Source of the DNA: Gibbula magus
Taxonomy: Eukaryota; Mollusca; Gastropoda; Trochida; Trochidae
DNA: 64,000 bases
Assembly (NCBI GenBank): GCA_936450465.1
Contig: OW388296.1
Location: 51,496,931-51,560,930, forward strand
Direction: 5' to 3'
The translations under genes were made by a program, and so were the position numbers. Positions 20,764 through 33,009 of this stretch are shown piece by piece (position 1 is the first letter of the stretch; every line of letters begins with the position of its first letter). The notes beneath the pieces are model-generated. The model searched no databases. It had not been told where the DNA came from and saw nothing but the letters and a program-made list of their open reading frames with translations.

Positions 20764-22720
20764 TTTGATTACATCATGATGTAAACCATGATCATACTGC
20801 CTGATCAGTAACAGTAAGGTCATTGGTGTTAGGTTCCTGACCCCCTTATTGCACCCAGATGCAGATGCAGACGAAGTGGCAGGGTGTTCAATCCGGTATA
20901 AAGACTGAGTTTAATGTTTTCAGTGCGGTGTTTACACGAATATGTAAGATTATCTCGGTTTGAAATTGCATATTTCGAGGCAGAAATACAAGCAAAGAAG
21001 AATAATTGGAAGAGTTAATACTGTGAGTCACATTTTCAAGATTTCAGCAAGTAGTTTTTAAAGTTTTTTTTTTTTTCAGTTTGAGTATTCATGTTTTCTT
21101 TGGTGGTTTTCATATTTCATTTTGAATATTTTGTATTCAATTGTCAGTTAGTTGTATCTTTCTTCGATGCTGTCATGTTATCGGAAAGTTAACACAGGTA
21201 AATGATTTGCATCCTGTGTACATTAAACGAAAGTACAAAAGACTGTTTAACATTGCAAGTCGACTGACAATATCGACGTTTCTCGCGAATCTAGATCTAT
21301 TCGTGCGAAGCGTTCCCACAGAGAAATTCTTCTAGCAATTATAGAGGCATTCATACCTGCATCAACGCAACTGCGATAATATGAGAATCGTGAGCATCTA
21401 AAGTAGGTCACTGAAACGAAATGGGTGTTACATGAGGCGTTTATGTGCGCACTATATACTCTGTATGATGTTACCTGGGACTTTTGAAAGGTAAATGTAA
21501 ATATGAACATAAAAACCGCGTCATAAATAGCCCAGCCAACTTTCTGTCAATACTCCGTTTACATACATAAGAATACTTCAGAAATAGATACCATAAAGTT
21601 TATAAACAGTAAGAAAAGTGTAAGTTATACATGCAACAGCTTGTCGACGGCATGTATACAACATAACAACTTATTTTAAGATCAGTTATAAGACAGTGAA
21701 CAAGTGAATTATAAAATCTATTGATTGTAAATTCAGACTTAGCGATAGCAGTGTCATAATTCCGCACTGATACGGTGGTTCCCGATAGCATTCCCGATTT
21801 TGTATACATCTCACAGTAAGAAAGTTATCCTTTTTCAACTGTCGATTTAGTGTTCATGATGATGTATCAGCAGACAGCACATCGCATACATGTCTATATA
21901 AAAGTCTGATATCCCGAGCTTACCGACGACAGTTTAACTTTCAAACAGTTTCTAAGCCACTGTCCAAACACAATATTAAATATATTTCTTATGAATTAGA
22001 TATTTGCAATTCAGGGGATTAAACCGAAAATAAAAGCGAAAAATACAAATAGATGCAAAATGTGTAAATTGTTAAGACAAATGTTAAGTCTTACTATAGA
22101 ACAGGTGCTTAACTCCGCTAACAATAGTATTGCCATCACCTACAAAACGCAGTTCACAGGAAAGGTGATTTAAAGGTTAGATGAAATGACATATGGTCAC
22201 ATTCGTATTCTTTGAAAAGGGGTTTCAATTTGACAATTGCTCGATGTTAAATTTCTGAAATCGACCCATAAATTTCTTATATACGGCTTTTTAAAAAAGT
22301 GCCTAATTAAGCCCCAGCTACCAGAATGAAAGTGGGCGGGCGGTGGTCACTGAAGCGTATCGTGCTGTGACGTTTTCCCAACTTTTAAACTGCTCATATA
22401 AGACAGAAAACTTCATCAAAACAACCCAAATTTTCTACGGATAACTTAACTATTGAACTAGCGATTTCATATGGTTACAACGACTGGGGCCTGCTGGGTT
22501 GGAGTGCATTCTGCGCTTATGTAAAGTATGTTTGTAGCAATTAACCGCGAAATTGCTGTCATATCACATTTCAAGTGACGTGGCCGAGGCCTTCCCTTAC
22601 CTGTATGAACCAAATGACAGTTCAAGTGACATTGACACAAGAGAAGAAAACTCTCGCGGGAATCGGGGCGAAGCGAGGTTAATTTAGCAACAATTGATCA
22701 AATTATGTTCCATAATCGGC
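20764..22720. other. Non-coding DNA
   Basis: About 2 kb of AT-rich sequence, including a T-run at 21066-21077. Short open frames (21141-21335, 21247-21510, 21600-21809) show no domains or coding bias. No RNA gene found. Confidence 0.5.
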
Positions 22721-22724
22721 AGGT

Positions 22725-23224
22725 TAATTTTGTTTTGTATGTATTAATAAATAAAGTGATATGGTAGGTATAATTTCATAAACACTGAACGATTGGCTTT
22801 TCAAAAAAGCGAGAAAACATTGATGTAATGAAATGCAAACCATTTTCACTTCACTTTCATGAATAAATACATGAACTGGATTGGTTAACAATGAAATTTA
22901 CATGAAGAGTGCTCCATTGTACACGCAAACATATACATTATGATAACACAGATTGATATAGACAATAAACATTATCGAATGAAAGAATGTTACCAGTAGC
23001 ATATTAATGCACATCTCGTAAATGAAATTCTCAGTTTAGCATACCATATAGATGTTTCTTCCAGATCAAAGTGGAGTAGTGTTGTTACAGCAAATTAGTT
23101 TACTCAATTAAGAAGCTGAGTATGTGAGAAGGAAGGAGTGTAATTATGTTTGTACAGATAACAAGTTTACTGGACCGATTCAATTATATAACAAATGGCA
23201 TGTCGGTGACCGGCGTGTCATATA
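22725..23224. repeat. Dispersed duplication, copy A (left of L3)
   Basis: It matches 40892-40970 and 42338-42745 in the same order: TGTATTAATAAATA, ACTGAACGATTGG, ATATACATTATGAT, CATACCATATAGATGTTTCT and TGGCATGTCGGTGACCGGCG. The copy near 41-42 kb has an extra roughly 1.35 kb. The match continues past L3 near 28030. Confidence 0.8.
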
Positions 23225-23335
<111 letters not shown>

Positions 23336-23575
23336 ATCAAACTGCAAAAGGCTATGTCAATCTATTTGTTATTTGTTGAAATGTTGAGACATGTACATCC
23401 GCATGTACAAATGCCCATGTTAACGTCATCATTATTTAATGATAGTCAAATAATTTATTCATTATCTCAATTTCATTTTGACACTAAATGTCTTTTTTTA
23501 AATCTTTTAGATTTTAGATTATTTATTACAGTCTCGCCCAATACAATACAAAATACAAATACATAAAATATAAAT

Positions 23576-23691
23576 ACACACACACACACACACACCACAC
23601 TATTCACCCAACAACCTTTCACAAACCTTCACCACCAATATATCTACTCATCCACACAAGCACCCCCCCCCCCCCCCCCCCCCCCCCCCCC
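23576..23691. repeat. (CA)n, A/C-rich stretch and poly(C)
   Basis: CA repeats at 23576-23594, C-rich sequence, then 29 consecutive C at 23663-23691. The poly(C) abuts the point where L3 C-terminal coding similarity stops, so it may be an in situ expansion or an assembly/sequencing artefact. Confidence 0.9.
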
Positions 23692-23699
23692 GCTATTAC

Positions 23700-26600
23700 T
23701 TTTCTTTTATATCTTGGCATATAACAGCATATATAAATATGATTCGGGTACTCTATCTTTCTTAAATGTACGATTTGTCCTTAATTTATTACCATTTATA
23801 CATGTAAGATGTTTATCAGTCCACAATTCCTTAAACCATAATTCATCATCCACTTTGGCTATATGCTGTTAATTATTCTGTTACAATTCTTCATATTGTC
23901 ACTAGTAATGAGGTCTAAGTTGAAATCAAGTGTATGGGCAAGGGAGATAACCCGTGTCACCCAAGATTTTATCCTGCGGCGAGACCAAGAAAGAACACTG
24001 CTTAGGATATGTCTATTTTGTTGAACAAGTTTTGAGAACAATCTAAAGTTCAGTTCTTTGCTTATTGAGACAACTCTTCCATCCCATTTCACCCCTCAGG
24101 GCACATCCAGATGTTGATATGGGCACACCGAGAAAGAAGCGACATGCTTCATTTTACACTGTATTGACACAACTATGTTCTATTAGTCCCCAGATTGCTG
24201 CTCCATATAAAAGGACAGGTTGCACAACATCTTCATACAGCCTTGTAAAAGTATTGTGTGTCATTCCACCAGCATGCATACACTTAGACTGGATATATAT
24301 AACAAGGCTCTGCGGGCAGACTTGGATAGTTCTTTAACAGTAAATTTCATGTCCAAATTTTCATTAAACCAAAGTCCAAGATATTTATATATATCTGATA
24401 CATCAATGTCAAGAGGTCCACATGAGAATTTGAAACTAGTTATGTTTATATTTCTGTTCCTGAAATGAAAAACTTTGGTTTTTTCAGTATTTATCAATAA
24501 TCTCCACTTTTGGCACAAGTCATGTACTGCATCGAGCATATTTTGTAAAGCCCTTTCACTGGGAGCAATAAGTACAATGTCATCTGCAAACAATAATAAT
24601 GATAGGTTTAAGTTGTCTACTTGTATGCCACAATTTAAAGCACTTATATCCTCTGCCAAGTCATTTATATATAATGAAAACAGTGTTGGAGACAAGGAAC
24701 AGCCTTGTTTAACACCATTATTTACCTTGAATGATGGAGTCATGTAATTATTAACTCTCACTGAGCACTGAACATCTTCATAAAGGGCTTTAATAATTGT
24801 ATACATTCTGCCTGACACTCCAGTCTTGTTGAGTTTATACCACAGACAGTCACGGTTGATGTTATCGAAAGCTTTTTTCAAGTCGATGAAACAGGTGAAT
24901 TGAATGTACTTTGTTTTGACAATTTCCTATTATTGATAACTGTGTAAAGAGTATATATATGATCAAGTCAACTGCGTTTATTTCGAAATCCATTCTGTTC
25001 ATCAGCCAGCAATTCATTTTCTTCTATCCAGTTAGTGAGTCTTTTGTATAGTATATCACAAAATATTTTGCAGGGAACTGAAAGGAGTGTGATTCCTCTT
25101 ATCTGTAAGTTGATGGCACATGAAGATCAGTACTTCCTGGCTTAACTATAGGGTTGATAATTCCCTGTCTCCACACTGTAGGGGTTAATCCATTCTGAAA
25201 ACAATAGTTGAAGATTGTGTGTAATAAAAGTATGCTATTTTCATTCTTTAGAGTTTCTGCTTGTATTTCATTTACACCTGTTGCCTTGCCTTTCTTAGCC
25301 CTTGCCACTGCTGATCTCACTTCACATAATGAAATAGGATCATTTAAGAGAGTATTAGTATTATCAGTTGTTTCAAGTTGAGACAATTCACAATTAATTT
25401 TCTTCAAATGTCCATCATCATAATTATATGCTTGATGTGAGTTATAGAGTTGATCATAGTCATTTTTCCATTTTTCCAACACTAATTGGACATCTGAAAT
25501 TAAATCACCATTGTCATCTTTAACTTTCATAGGAATATGATTTTTACGGTCAGTTCCTAGCCCTAATTTCCCTATTTCTTTCCAAAATTCACCATCTGTA
25601 TGTCTTTCAAGAAGTGAAGCCAGTGATTCTTGTTTCTCAAGTTGGTATTTGCGTTTATGTTTCTTATGGAGCTTATCAAAGTTATTTCTCACTGATTGAA
25701 AGTTTTCTTGGAGGTGTTTTTTTCTTTGATTGGACCCTTTACATTTTAACCAACTTCTTTCTGCACTTTTAACTTCATTCCAGGCTTCTTGAAGTTTCTC
25801 ATTCCAGTATGGTTTGTTGTGGCATTTTCCATTCACAGACTTGTGCTTGTACATAATATTCCGAGGAACTTTATTTTCTAATTCTGTGTGCACTAGTGAA
25901 ACAAATTATTGATAGGCTGAATCAATACTTCTTACAGTTGACAGTTCATTTTCAATCTTCACAATTGTTGATTTTATGGCTGCTTCGCTTGTATCAGTCA
26001 AAAGAAAGTCAGATGGGATTTTATCACGCTGAAAACCTGGTTTACATAGTTGTATGTTTTCGCTCTGCTTGTTTGATTGGCGGCATGGTGTTTCTGTATT
26101 GTTCAAAAAACCTGATAGAGAAAAAGATGCTTTGATGATTGAACCTGGAATTGACTGGGGGACTGGTATATTATTTCTGCTTATAACTTCTGTGATAGTT
26201 TCAACTGTAAAATCTGTGATAAGTGGTAACTGTTCATGTGGCTCAATTATGTAGTCGATCACTGATTTACCTTGAGGAGAGACATATGTGAAGTTGTGTA
26301 TCCCTTTCCTTCCATTCAAAACACACATGTTACTGTCAATTAAAAAATCCAAAAAGTGGCTGCCATGAGAGTTTTCAATCCAATCCAAAATACTTCTGTG
26401 TGGAATATTGTCAACAACCTCAATGTAGTCAGTGTTATCACCAATTCTTGAATTAAAGTCTCCATATACACTAGCTATTCCCATTGTCTGATAGACACAC
26501 AGCTGATTCCTTAGTGTGGCAAAGAATTCTTCTGGGTCACATTTATATGAAGAACCAGCAGGGCTAAGGTAGCATACACAAAGACACAGGATGAAGTCTG

Positions 26601-26937
26601 AAGTTTTGGAATTAAATTTCAGCCAGAGGATATCTTCACAAGTTCTATCCAACACAATGCACACATCAATCTCAAAATGGTTTAATAAGTCTTCACTCAC
26701 AAAAAACCCTACCCCACCAGAATCACGCCTTGCTTTAGCATGTTTTGTTTGTCGATTATTTCCATACCACTTGAAGCCAGGGATTAAAAGTTCTTCGTCA
26801 TCCTTCAGACAAGTTTCTCATATTGCAATGACATTACTTGAAAGAGAGTTAATTACATTATTTCTAAAACCGGAATTTTCATTTTCCTTGAGGGACCACC
26901 CTCCTACATTCCACACACAAACCTCTAAGTTGTCCTA
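23700..26937 (-). pseudogene. LINE ORF2 remnant (endonuclease-RT) of L3
   Basis: The endonuclease starts VCVWNVGGWSL, then ETCLKDDEEL, RRDSGGVGFFVS, VYGDFNSRIGD, NGRKGIHNFTYVS and GKSVIDYII. The linker has KPYWNEKLQEAWNEV. The RT has KKGKATGVNEIQAE, FIDLKKAFDNINR, GVKQGCSLSP and LLFADDIVL (FADD at about 24578-24589), then YKYLGLWF. The end reads DELWFKELWTDK and NGNKLRTNRTFKKD. Breaks: TGA 26818-26820 where I(C)ET is expected, TAA 25906-25908, a shift at the STYR|GITLL junction (about 25100) and several more before 24900 and after 24260. Residues for catalysis remain recognisable, but the frame is dead. Confidence 0.9.
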
Positions 26938-27910
26938 CTGTTTTTTCTGCACAAGACGAGATCCATGAACATTGAATTTCTTTTCTTTTCCCATTTCTTT
27001 CAGAAGTGTTCTGGGTGTATATTGTGTCCTTAGTTCACCTCGGGAAAGTTCACTATCAATGAAAACATTTTTATATAATTGTGAATCTTTCAGTTTTGTT
27101 TTTTTCCTTGAGTAGAGTTATCTTGTGTTCTTTGGATGGTAGCTTGACTTTTTCAATGCCTGGATTATCACCTCTACCTTGCTTTCTCTCAGCTGTAAGC
27201 ACCTTAATACTGTTCAGCTTGAGGCCATCTCTGATGAGGGCAGTTACCTTGTGGTGTGTTAGCTGAGGATCCTTAGCCTCGTCAGGATGGTGTTTCAAAT
27301 TTCTAATCACAACATTGTTTTCTATGTTCTCCTGGTTAGGATCTGCACCAGCAGCCTTGGCATATGATTGACCTACATTTTCACACTTGGTTTTAAGCAC
27401 ATCAAAACTTTTGTTTATCATTTGGTATTTCTCATCAAACTCCTTTCTTACACTCTTTAATTCCTCACTCACTATTTGTGATGCTATACTTTTAAACTTG
27501 GTAGCCAACTTGTTTGCAATTGACTCTTCCAAAGTATTTTCTAAAAGTTCAATGCGTGTATTCAATGATACGAAGGAACATCTGAAATCCGTCGATAATT
27601 TAGCTAGTGCATCCAAAATGTGCCTATTGCTAGCATCCTCCGTTTGCAGCGTTTGAAGCTGTTGACCAGTTTGTGTACTAGATTCGTGATCGAAAACTGG
27701 ACAATTTTCACAACTTCCGTCGTTCGACTTTTTCGTTACCTCCCTAGAATGTACGAGTTCTGAATGTGAAAGACTTCTTTTTCTACCGCTTTTATGTCTA
27801 TTACTAAGTTCATGTTTCGGTTCGGTGACGAGCATTACCTCGACTGGCTGACTACAGCCCGCCATGACATTGTTGATGTAGTCTGCAGCATGGTCATCAT
27901 CGAGTCCCAT
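26938..27910 (-). pseudogene. LINE ORF1 (coiled coil plus RRM-like C-terminus) of L3
   Basis: From ATG 27908-27910 the product has an N-terminal region, a heptad-rich probable coiled coil (about residues 90-185) and a C-terminal NNVVIRNLKH...VTALIRDGLKL...KVKLPSKEHK...LLKEK pattern like the nucleic-acid-binding ORF1 proteins of LINEs. The frame ends at 27071, but a one-base A-run excess near 27095 hides the continuation (DSQLYKNVFIDSELSRGELR) to TAG 26935-26937, where ORF2 begins almost at once. The ORF1/ORF2 arrangement was thus nearly contiguous. Confidence 0.8.
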
Positions 27911-28000
27911 TTACGAGTCTACCGTCTAATTGCAAAGTGTTTGTGTCCATTTTGAGTTATCGGTTGTATATTACGTGAGCGATAATGTCTTTGGTGACAA

Positions 28001-28110
28001 TATTGCCAGTGTTTATGTTTATTGTCAAACGTCCTGTCTTGGTGACACACAATACTCTTAACGGGACATTCAGTCTATCTGTTTTTCTATCTTGCCATTT
28101 GCGAAAAGAC
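28001..28110. repeat. Dispersed duplication, copy A (right of L3)
   Basis: TTGTCAAACGTCCTGTCTTG, GTGACACACAA and GACATTCAGTCTATCTG match 42762-42840. This shows that 23.2 and 28.0 kb were adjacent before L3 inserted. Confidence 0.65.
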
Positions 28111-29455
28111 TTTTTGCTGAAAGAGGGTTAGTATTTGACCATATTCTGTTTCCAAGTACTGTCATTGATGGATCTACAATTTACAATTTCTGTCTCATGT
28201 GCATTTGGATATTCATAGTGTCCGTTTGATACGTTTATAAGGTAAATGTCTTACATTACACACTCTTGCTGAAATGTCAATTTAATACGATGTTTATTTG
28301 ATTTGATTAACCACACATTTTATTGAAAGCATTATTTCATTATCTATTAGATTCTGAATGTTTTAATGTGTTAATAAGTGATAACTAAATCGTAAAATAT
28401 AACATCGGGATGCGATGTTTTCGTAGGTGGATTCGTAGACGTATTATTATCGTTGATAACCAACTTCCTTTGGTGTTTCAAAATATGTGGTGAGTTGCTT
28501 TGATTGTTGTAATGTACTGTTAGTAAATTAGGTTGTCAGTAGGTTAACGACGTTAAAAATTATGATGGTGTGATGTGCCTTGATTGTCGATGGCTTACCG
28601 TAGGGCCTACTTCGCCGGAGTCTGCTAATCTCACGTTTGTTGTTTTATTTTAAACACAAGCATTCTCCAAATAAAAATAACAACAACAACGACTATCTGA
28701 TTTTGTTGTCTCAACTCTACTTCTTTCATATTATCATATCTTGGTTTCATTTTGTCATCTTATATCTCATTATCATTGATTTATCCTATGTCTACGAACA
28801 TCTATATGAATCCACCGTCTTTCACTATTCATATCAATTATATGTGATATATATATATATCGATATTTTGGGACATTTGCAAAGCGTAGATATAACATAT
28901 TAACTGACCGATTCCCCAGTGTTTGCCATTGTCACGTACGTCAGTTCCGGCATCTTCCAACTCTCTAAGCCCCGCCCCATTTTTGGTTTGTTGTTCGCGG
29001 GTGAAAAGCAGACGATGTTTTCGGCAAAGTTTAAGTCGCTGTAGTTTAATATAGGAACAACATATGGATTTTTGGGGGGTCTCGTTTTTTCACAAAATAG
29101 TCTAATGAACCAATTGCAGTTAAGATTTCAATAGAAAATAATATATTTCGGCCTTCCTTTAAGTACTTAATTTATTATTCTAACGAACTGTATTAATCTA
29201 ACTTTTAACAAATCTAAAATTAAATTGTCTTATTTGAAACAATATTTTTATAACTATACATGAGAATGCGCAGTGATACAGTGATAAAGTAGTCCTGAAA
29301 GTATAATATAACCCTCAAAGTATGAAGGTTATCCTTTTCAAATGTAAGTTGCGTGATTGTGAGAATGTATACCGGTAACATTGCCTTGTCCAAACAGCAG
29401 GGAACGTATCTTTAAATTTCAAATTCAATTTTAAGAAATAAAATCATAATGTGTT
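28111..29455. other. Non-coding DNA
   Basis: AT-rich. A GC-richer patch at 28930-29040 (GTCACGTACGTCAG, CCCCGCCCC) resembles a small CpG-containing promoter, but no gene start follows. Small open frames show no domain. Confidence 0.5.
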
Positions 29456-29459
29456 TTTT

Positions 29460-29580
29460 CACTGGCTCATAAACGGTTTGAAATGTACAAATTAAAATAA
29501 TATAGATGCCGGAGCTTGTACACGTTCAACTTGATTTGTTTAATTTGAACTTTCAAACCGTTTACTAGCCATGGCCAGTG
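29460..29580. mobile_element. Foldback element (121 bp)
   Basis: The left arm CACTGGCTCATAAACGGTTT (29460 on) pairs with the right arm ending AAACCGTTTACTAGCCATGG then CCAGTG (to 29580), about 37-42 bp per arm with a short loop. It has the look of a small MITE. Confidence 0.75.
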
Positions 29581-30033
29581 AACAAACAGATTATAAATGT
29601 ATTTGTTTCATGAATTCAAACGTTGTAATTTAAGGGATGATTTAATCCGTTAATAATATCTATATTGAAAAATTAAAAAGTCATACACCGTATAGCGATC
29701 ACATGACCTTGTTTAATCCAATCAACAGCGAGTACATAGCTTAAATCTGAAATAGCATACGTATGTATTGACACTGGTATGTGTTCTGTGCATATAAACA
29801 CATTTACATAACTGCATGAGTAAATTGTACACTGGGGTATATTTACACCACCTCTGGTGGTCATTTTAAAGTGTATTTGCAAGTTTTTATTTCTGCAAAC
29901 GTGAGTAATTGTGTCGTGTAAGAGTCAAAAAGGGAAGAATTAGGAATACATAAATATGAAAACTTGTGTATTCGATTTTAGAACTTTATCTTCACAAATA
30001 ATATATAACTGGTACACAAGGACTTGAGCATAC
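29581..30033. other. Non-coding DNA
   Basis: AT-rich. A 69-codon minus-strand frame at 29673 shows no recognisable domain. Confidence 0.5.
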
Positions 30034-30136
30034 CCAATATCTTACTGTAAACAATATAGATAAAAGTATCCATAGCCACCAATACCAATAGTCTGAGAGG
30101 GATGTGGATACTTTAACTTGCATTGTTTACAGTAAG
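30034..30136. repeat. Hairpin split by the 2.07-kb transposon
   Basis: The arm at 30034-30055 is the perfect complement of a 22-nt arm now divided between 30122-30136 and 32213-32219. Inner pairing (AAAGTATCCATA with GTGGATACTTTA) extends it. Joining the flanks with a single ACAGTAAG restores the arm. Confidence 0.85.
30129..30136. repeat. 8-bp target-site duplication, left (ACAGTAAG)
   Basis: An identical ACAGTAAG lies at 32205-32212. Flanking bases differ on both sides, so the duplication is at most 8 bp. Confidence 0.85.
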
Positions 30137-32204
30137 GAATAGCACCCAGTCCGGCCGCTGGCCAGTTTGGCCGCCGCTATACATCCGATAAGTAATTAGC
30201 GTGGTTGATATTTAACCTGTTTCGGCCGCCACTATGTCCGCTAACCATTTGTCAATAAAATTCGTCGTATTTTTACCATTATGCAAATGATCTACAACGA
30301 ATATAAACTAGCAGGTCGTAAAAATTGTTGTCACAAGACCTTTTATACAAAGATCTAGTTATACAAACCGAAACCAGTATAACGATCGAAATATTTTAAT
30401 GCGTTATGTGCAAAAAGTATTCGGACTGTAACATTATTTCAATTGACTTGTATGCTAATTTAGTCTAGAATAAATAATTTTTGTAGATTCACATTTCATT
30501 TATAAAGTATGTTACATCATTTACTATGGGGAACGCTTTGAACGTGTGTAGATACATCGGATGACATCAGTAAAATTGTCGTCAGAAAAGTTAATCAAAA
30601 TTATGTACTTCAAGCTGAAATGATTTCAAATCAAGCTAAAAAAAATACATTGATCTAACCAGAATCTATTCTGTGAAAAGTATTTATCCTAGACTAAATA
30701 AAATCTGTATGGAAATAACGTCACAATCCTCATACTTTTTGCATGACTCTGATGTCATATTTGAGAGCTCCATCATAAAATTCAACAAATTTACCTGACA
30801 TCAATGTTGATTTGTGAAGCTAAACTCATTCAAATAAATAACTGTACCAATAAATAAATTACAGATCCAAATGTAAGCAGTGAGTTCATTTCTCAAAACA
30901 ACTCACAACAGATCGATTGTTGTTTTTATTTGATTGGATTAAAATATTTACCACTGAACTGTTCTTACTGGTGTTTTCATAAGTACTTACGCTAAGATGA
31001 CACCAATTCATTAATTGATATTGTTTTGTAGTGAGATAATCCGTTAGTGTGTATTCAAGGACATGATTGACAAAAATTAGTGATATTACAGTTCACTCAT
31101 ATTTAATGATATAGTACATAACGAGTACAGAACAACATACAAAATGTTCAACAACGCCCTGGACAAAGTGTGGACACGAAACGAAAACGAAAGCCACCAA
31201 GACAGTCACTCGTTAATGTTACAAAGTTTTTGACGAAATGTAAGTTACATGTATTGTGAATAACATAAAATACATATGCATATTGAATTAAATATGATAA
31301 GACATAAACAAATAGTATTTGGCATTAGTTGTTATTTTCTTGAGTTTAAGCCTGAATTCAAATTCCAAAATAAATCGTATTCCCAAAACACCTATCGGCG
31401 GCCGAAATGACTCAAATATCCTCGGACATATCGGCGGACGAAATGGGTAGGATATCAGCGAGACGATTTAACCTTCGGATGAACTGGCGGCCACCTTGGA
31501 TGTGGTCAATTATATCTCTCTTGAAGAATTCAAAAGAAATATAAAGGAAACCAATAGCAAACCGATTCATTTCAATTTATTTTATGGGTCAAGATTCTGT
31601 CAGATAATCCATTCCCGCCTCAGGATTGGCTGCAGTGGTGATATGTTCGCCCGATATACATCCGGTGCCCCTAACTGCAACTGTGGACATCACTTTGAGG
31701 ATGCGGATATCACTTTGAGGATGCGCTCCATTTCTTCCTTATTTGTCCCACTTACCACGAATTAAGACTTAACACGTATTTCTTCCAAAAAGTTTATAAT
31801 CTACCATCTATCCTCTACGGTAATTCTGGCTCGACTCATCATGAAAATAACGAACTTCTAAAATCCGTCCATAATTTCTTCAAAAAGATTTTCTGATTTT
31901 TCTTAACTAAATTATCTCAACCTCCTTAGAAGCCTTGCGAAACTGTTCTTCTTAATTTTACTTTTGTCTGTAAGCCTGCAAATGTACGTACATGTCCGAT
32001 CTGTTTCCATTGTTCTGTGATTGTCATCTTCATTGAATGTTTATGTGTGTATGTTGTCGGGAGCGGCATTCACATAAGCAAAGATTTGCTTGTTTGCCAA
32101 TCCTGTCAGTTTCTTTCTGAAGAAATATGTTTAAATCAACTGGCGGCCGAACCGGGTTACTTAGAGCGGCCGAACTGGCCTAGCGGCCGGACTGGGTGTA
32201 TTCC
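30137..32204. mobile_element. TIR DNA transposon (2068 bp), non-autonomous
   Basis: The ends are inverted: GAATAGCACCCAGTCCGG... on the left, and GGAATACACCCAGTCCGG... read inward from the right, continuing as GCCGCT.GGCCAGTT.GGCCGC. Further GGCGGCCGAA-type repeats are subterminal and at 31395-31490. The 8-bp duplication would fit hAT-like or other 8-bp-duplicating superfamilies, but the termini are not typical hAT, so the class is left open. There is no transposase. The interior contains LINE fragment L5. Confidence 0.85.
31496..31905 (+). pseudogene. L5: LINE C-terminal fragment inside the TIR element
   Basis: The frame starting at 31496 reads HSRLRIGCSGDMFARYTSG, then CNCGHHFEDA, the C-terminal cysteine/histidine region of LINE polyproteins. 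A 20-bp tandem duplication (CACTTTGAGGATGCG at 31691 and 31711) shifts the frame. Past it, ALHFFLICPTYHELRLNTYF continues the family pattern to TGA near 31895. Confidence 0.75.
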
Positions 32205-33005
32205 ACAGTAAGATATTGGCTATTCTGAATTTGCTATGAATGGTACTGGCTCACGAGATGGTTAATGATAAGTTGCGAATGTATCAATAGCATAAAGAAG
32301 AACTATACTTTCACAGCATGATTTCCTACTTGAAATCTAAGGAACATCTATGTATGACTTATCTTGGGTACTACTGCAGCTTGTCGTGTCTAGTTCACGT
32401 TAGACAAACATTTAGTCTATGAATTATAATAATCATACTACCTTCATCAATGTTATTTCAATTCTTTAAGTTTTCAATTCTGTGTATCCATTTGGTCAAT
32501 ATTTACTATCTAAAGCTACATTATAGGGTCATTATATACACAGTCATAAGGTAGCTTATCCATTGCAAAAGATACACTTACATTGGTTGGTCTTTACTGT
32601 AACAATGAAGGCCTGCTTAGATTCATAATTTGAACATGTAATGTCATGTCTGTACAGTAACGGTTTCTGATGTAAACACACGATGCAATGATATCTGTAA
32701 ATTGCCTTAAAACTTGAAGTATAACACATGAGGATGATGCAGTTTGTTTAAGAAATGTTTAATTTTCTAAGTAAATTTTCTGTTTTTAGAAAAATAATTT
32801 AATCAAATAGAGATTACATATCTAATTCTTGTAACCAATCTGCTGCTATAGAAAAGACTGTTAACATAAATCTTAAAAACTGCAGTTTGTGTTCATTTCA
32901 ACTACCCGGATTGAATTATAGACTCATATTTCTTTCAAATTAGATGGCATTCATGAAGTAGGTGTTATAGGAAAAGACATCTCTAAATTCATACCTTGAA
33001 TCCCA
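32205..33005. other. Right flank of the TIR element; non-coding DNA
   Basis: It begins with the right ACAGTAAG (32205-32212) and the rest of the split hairpin arm, followed by AT-rich sequence with no recognised gene. Confidence 0.6.
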
Positions 33006-33009
33006 TTTT

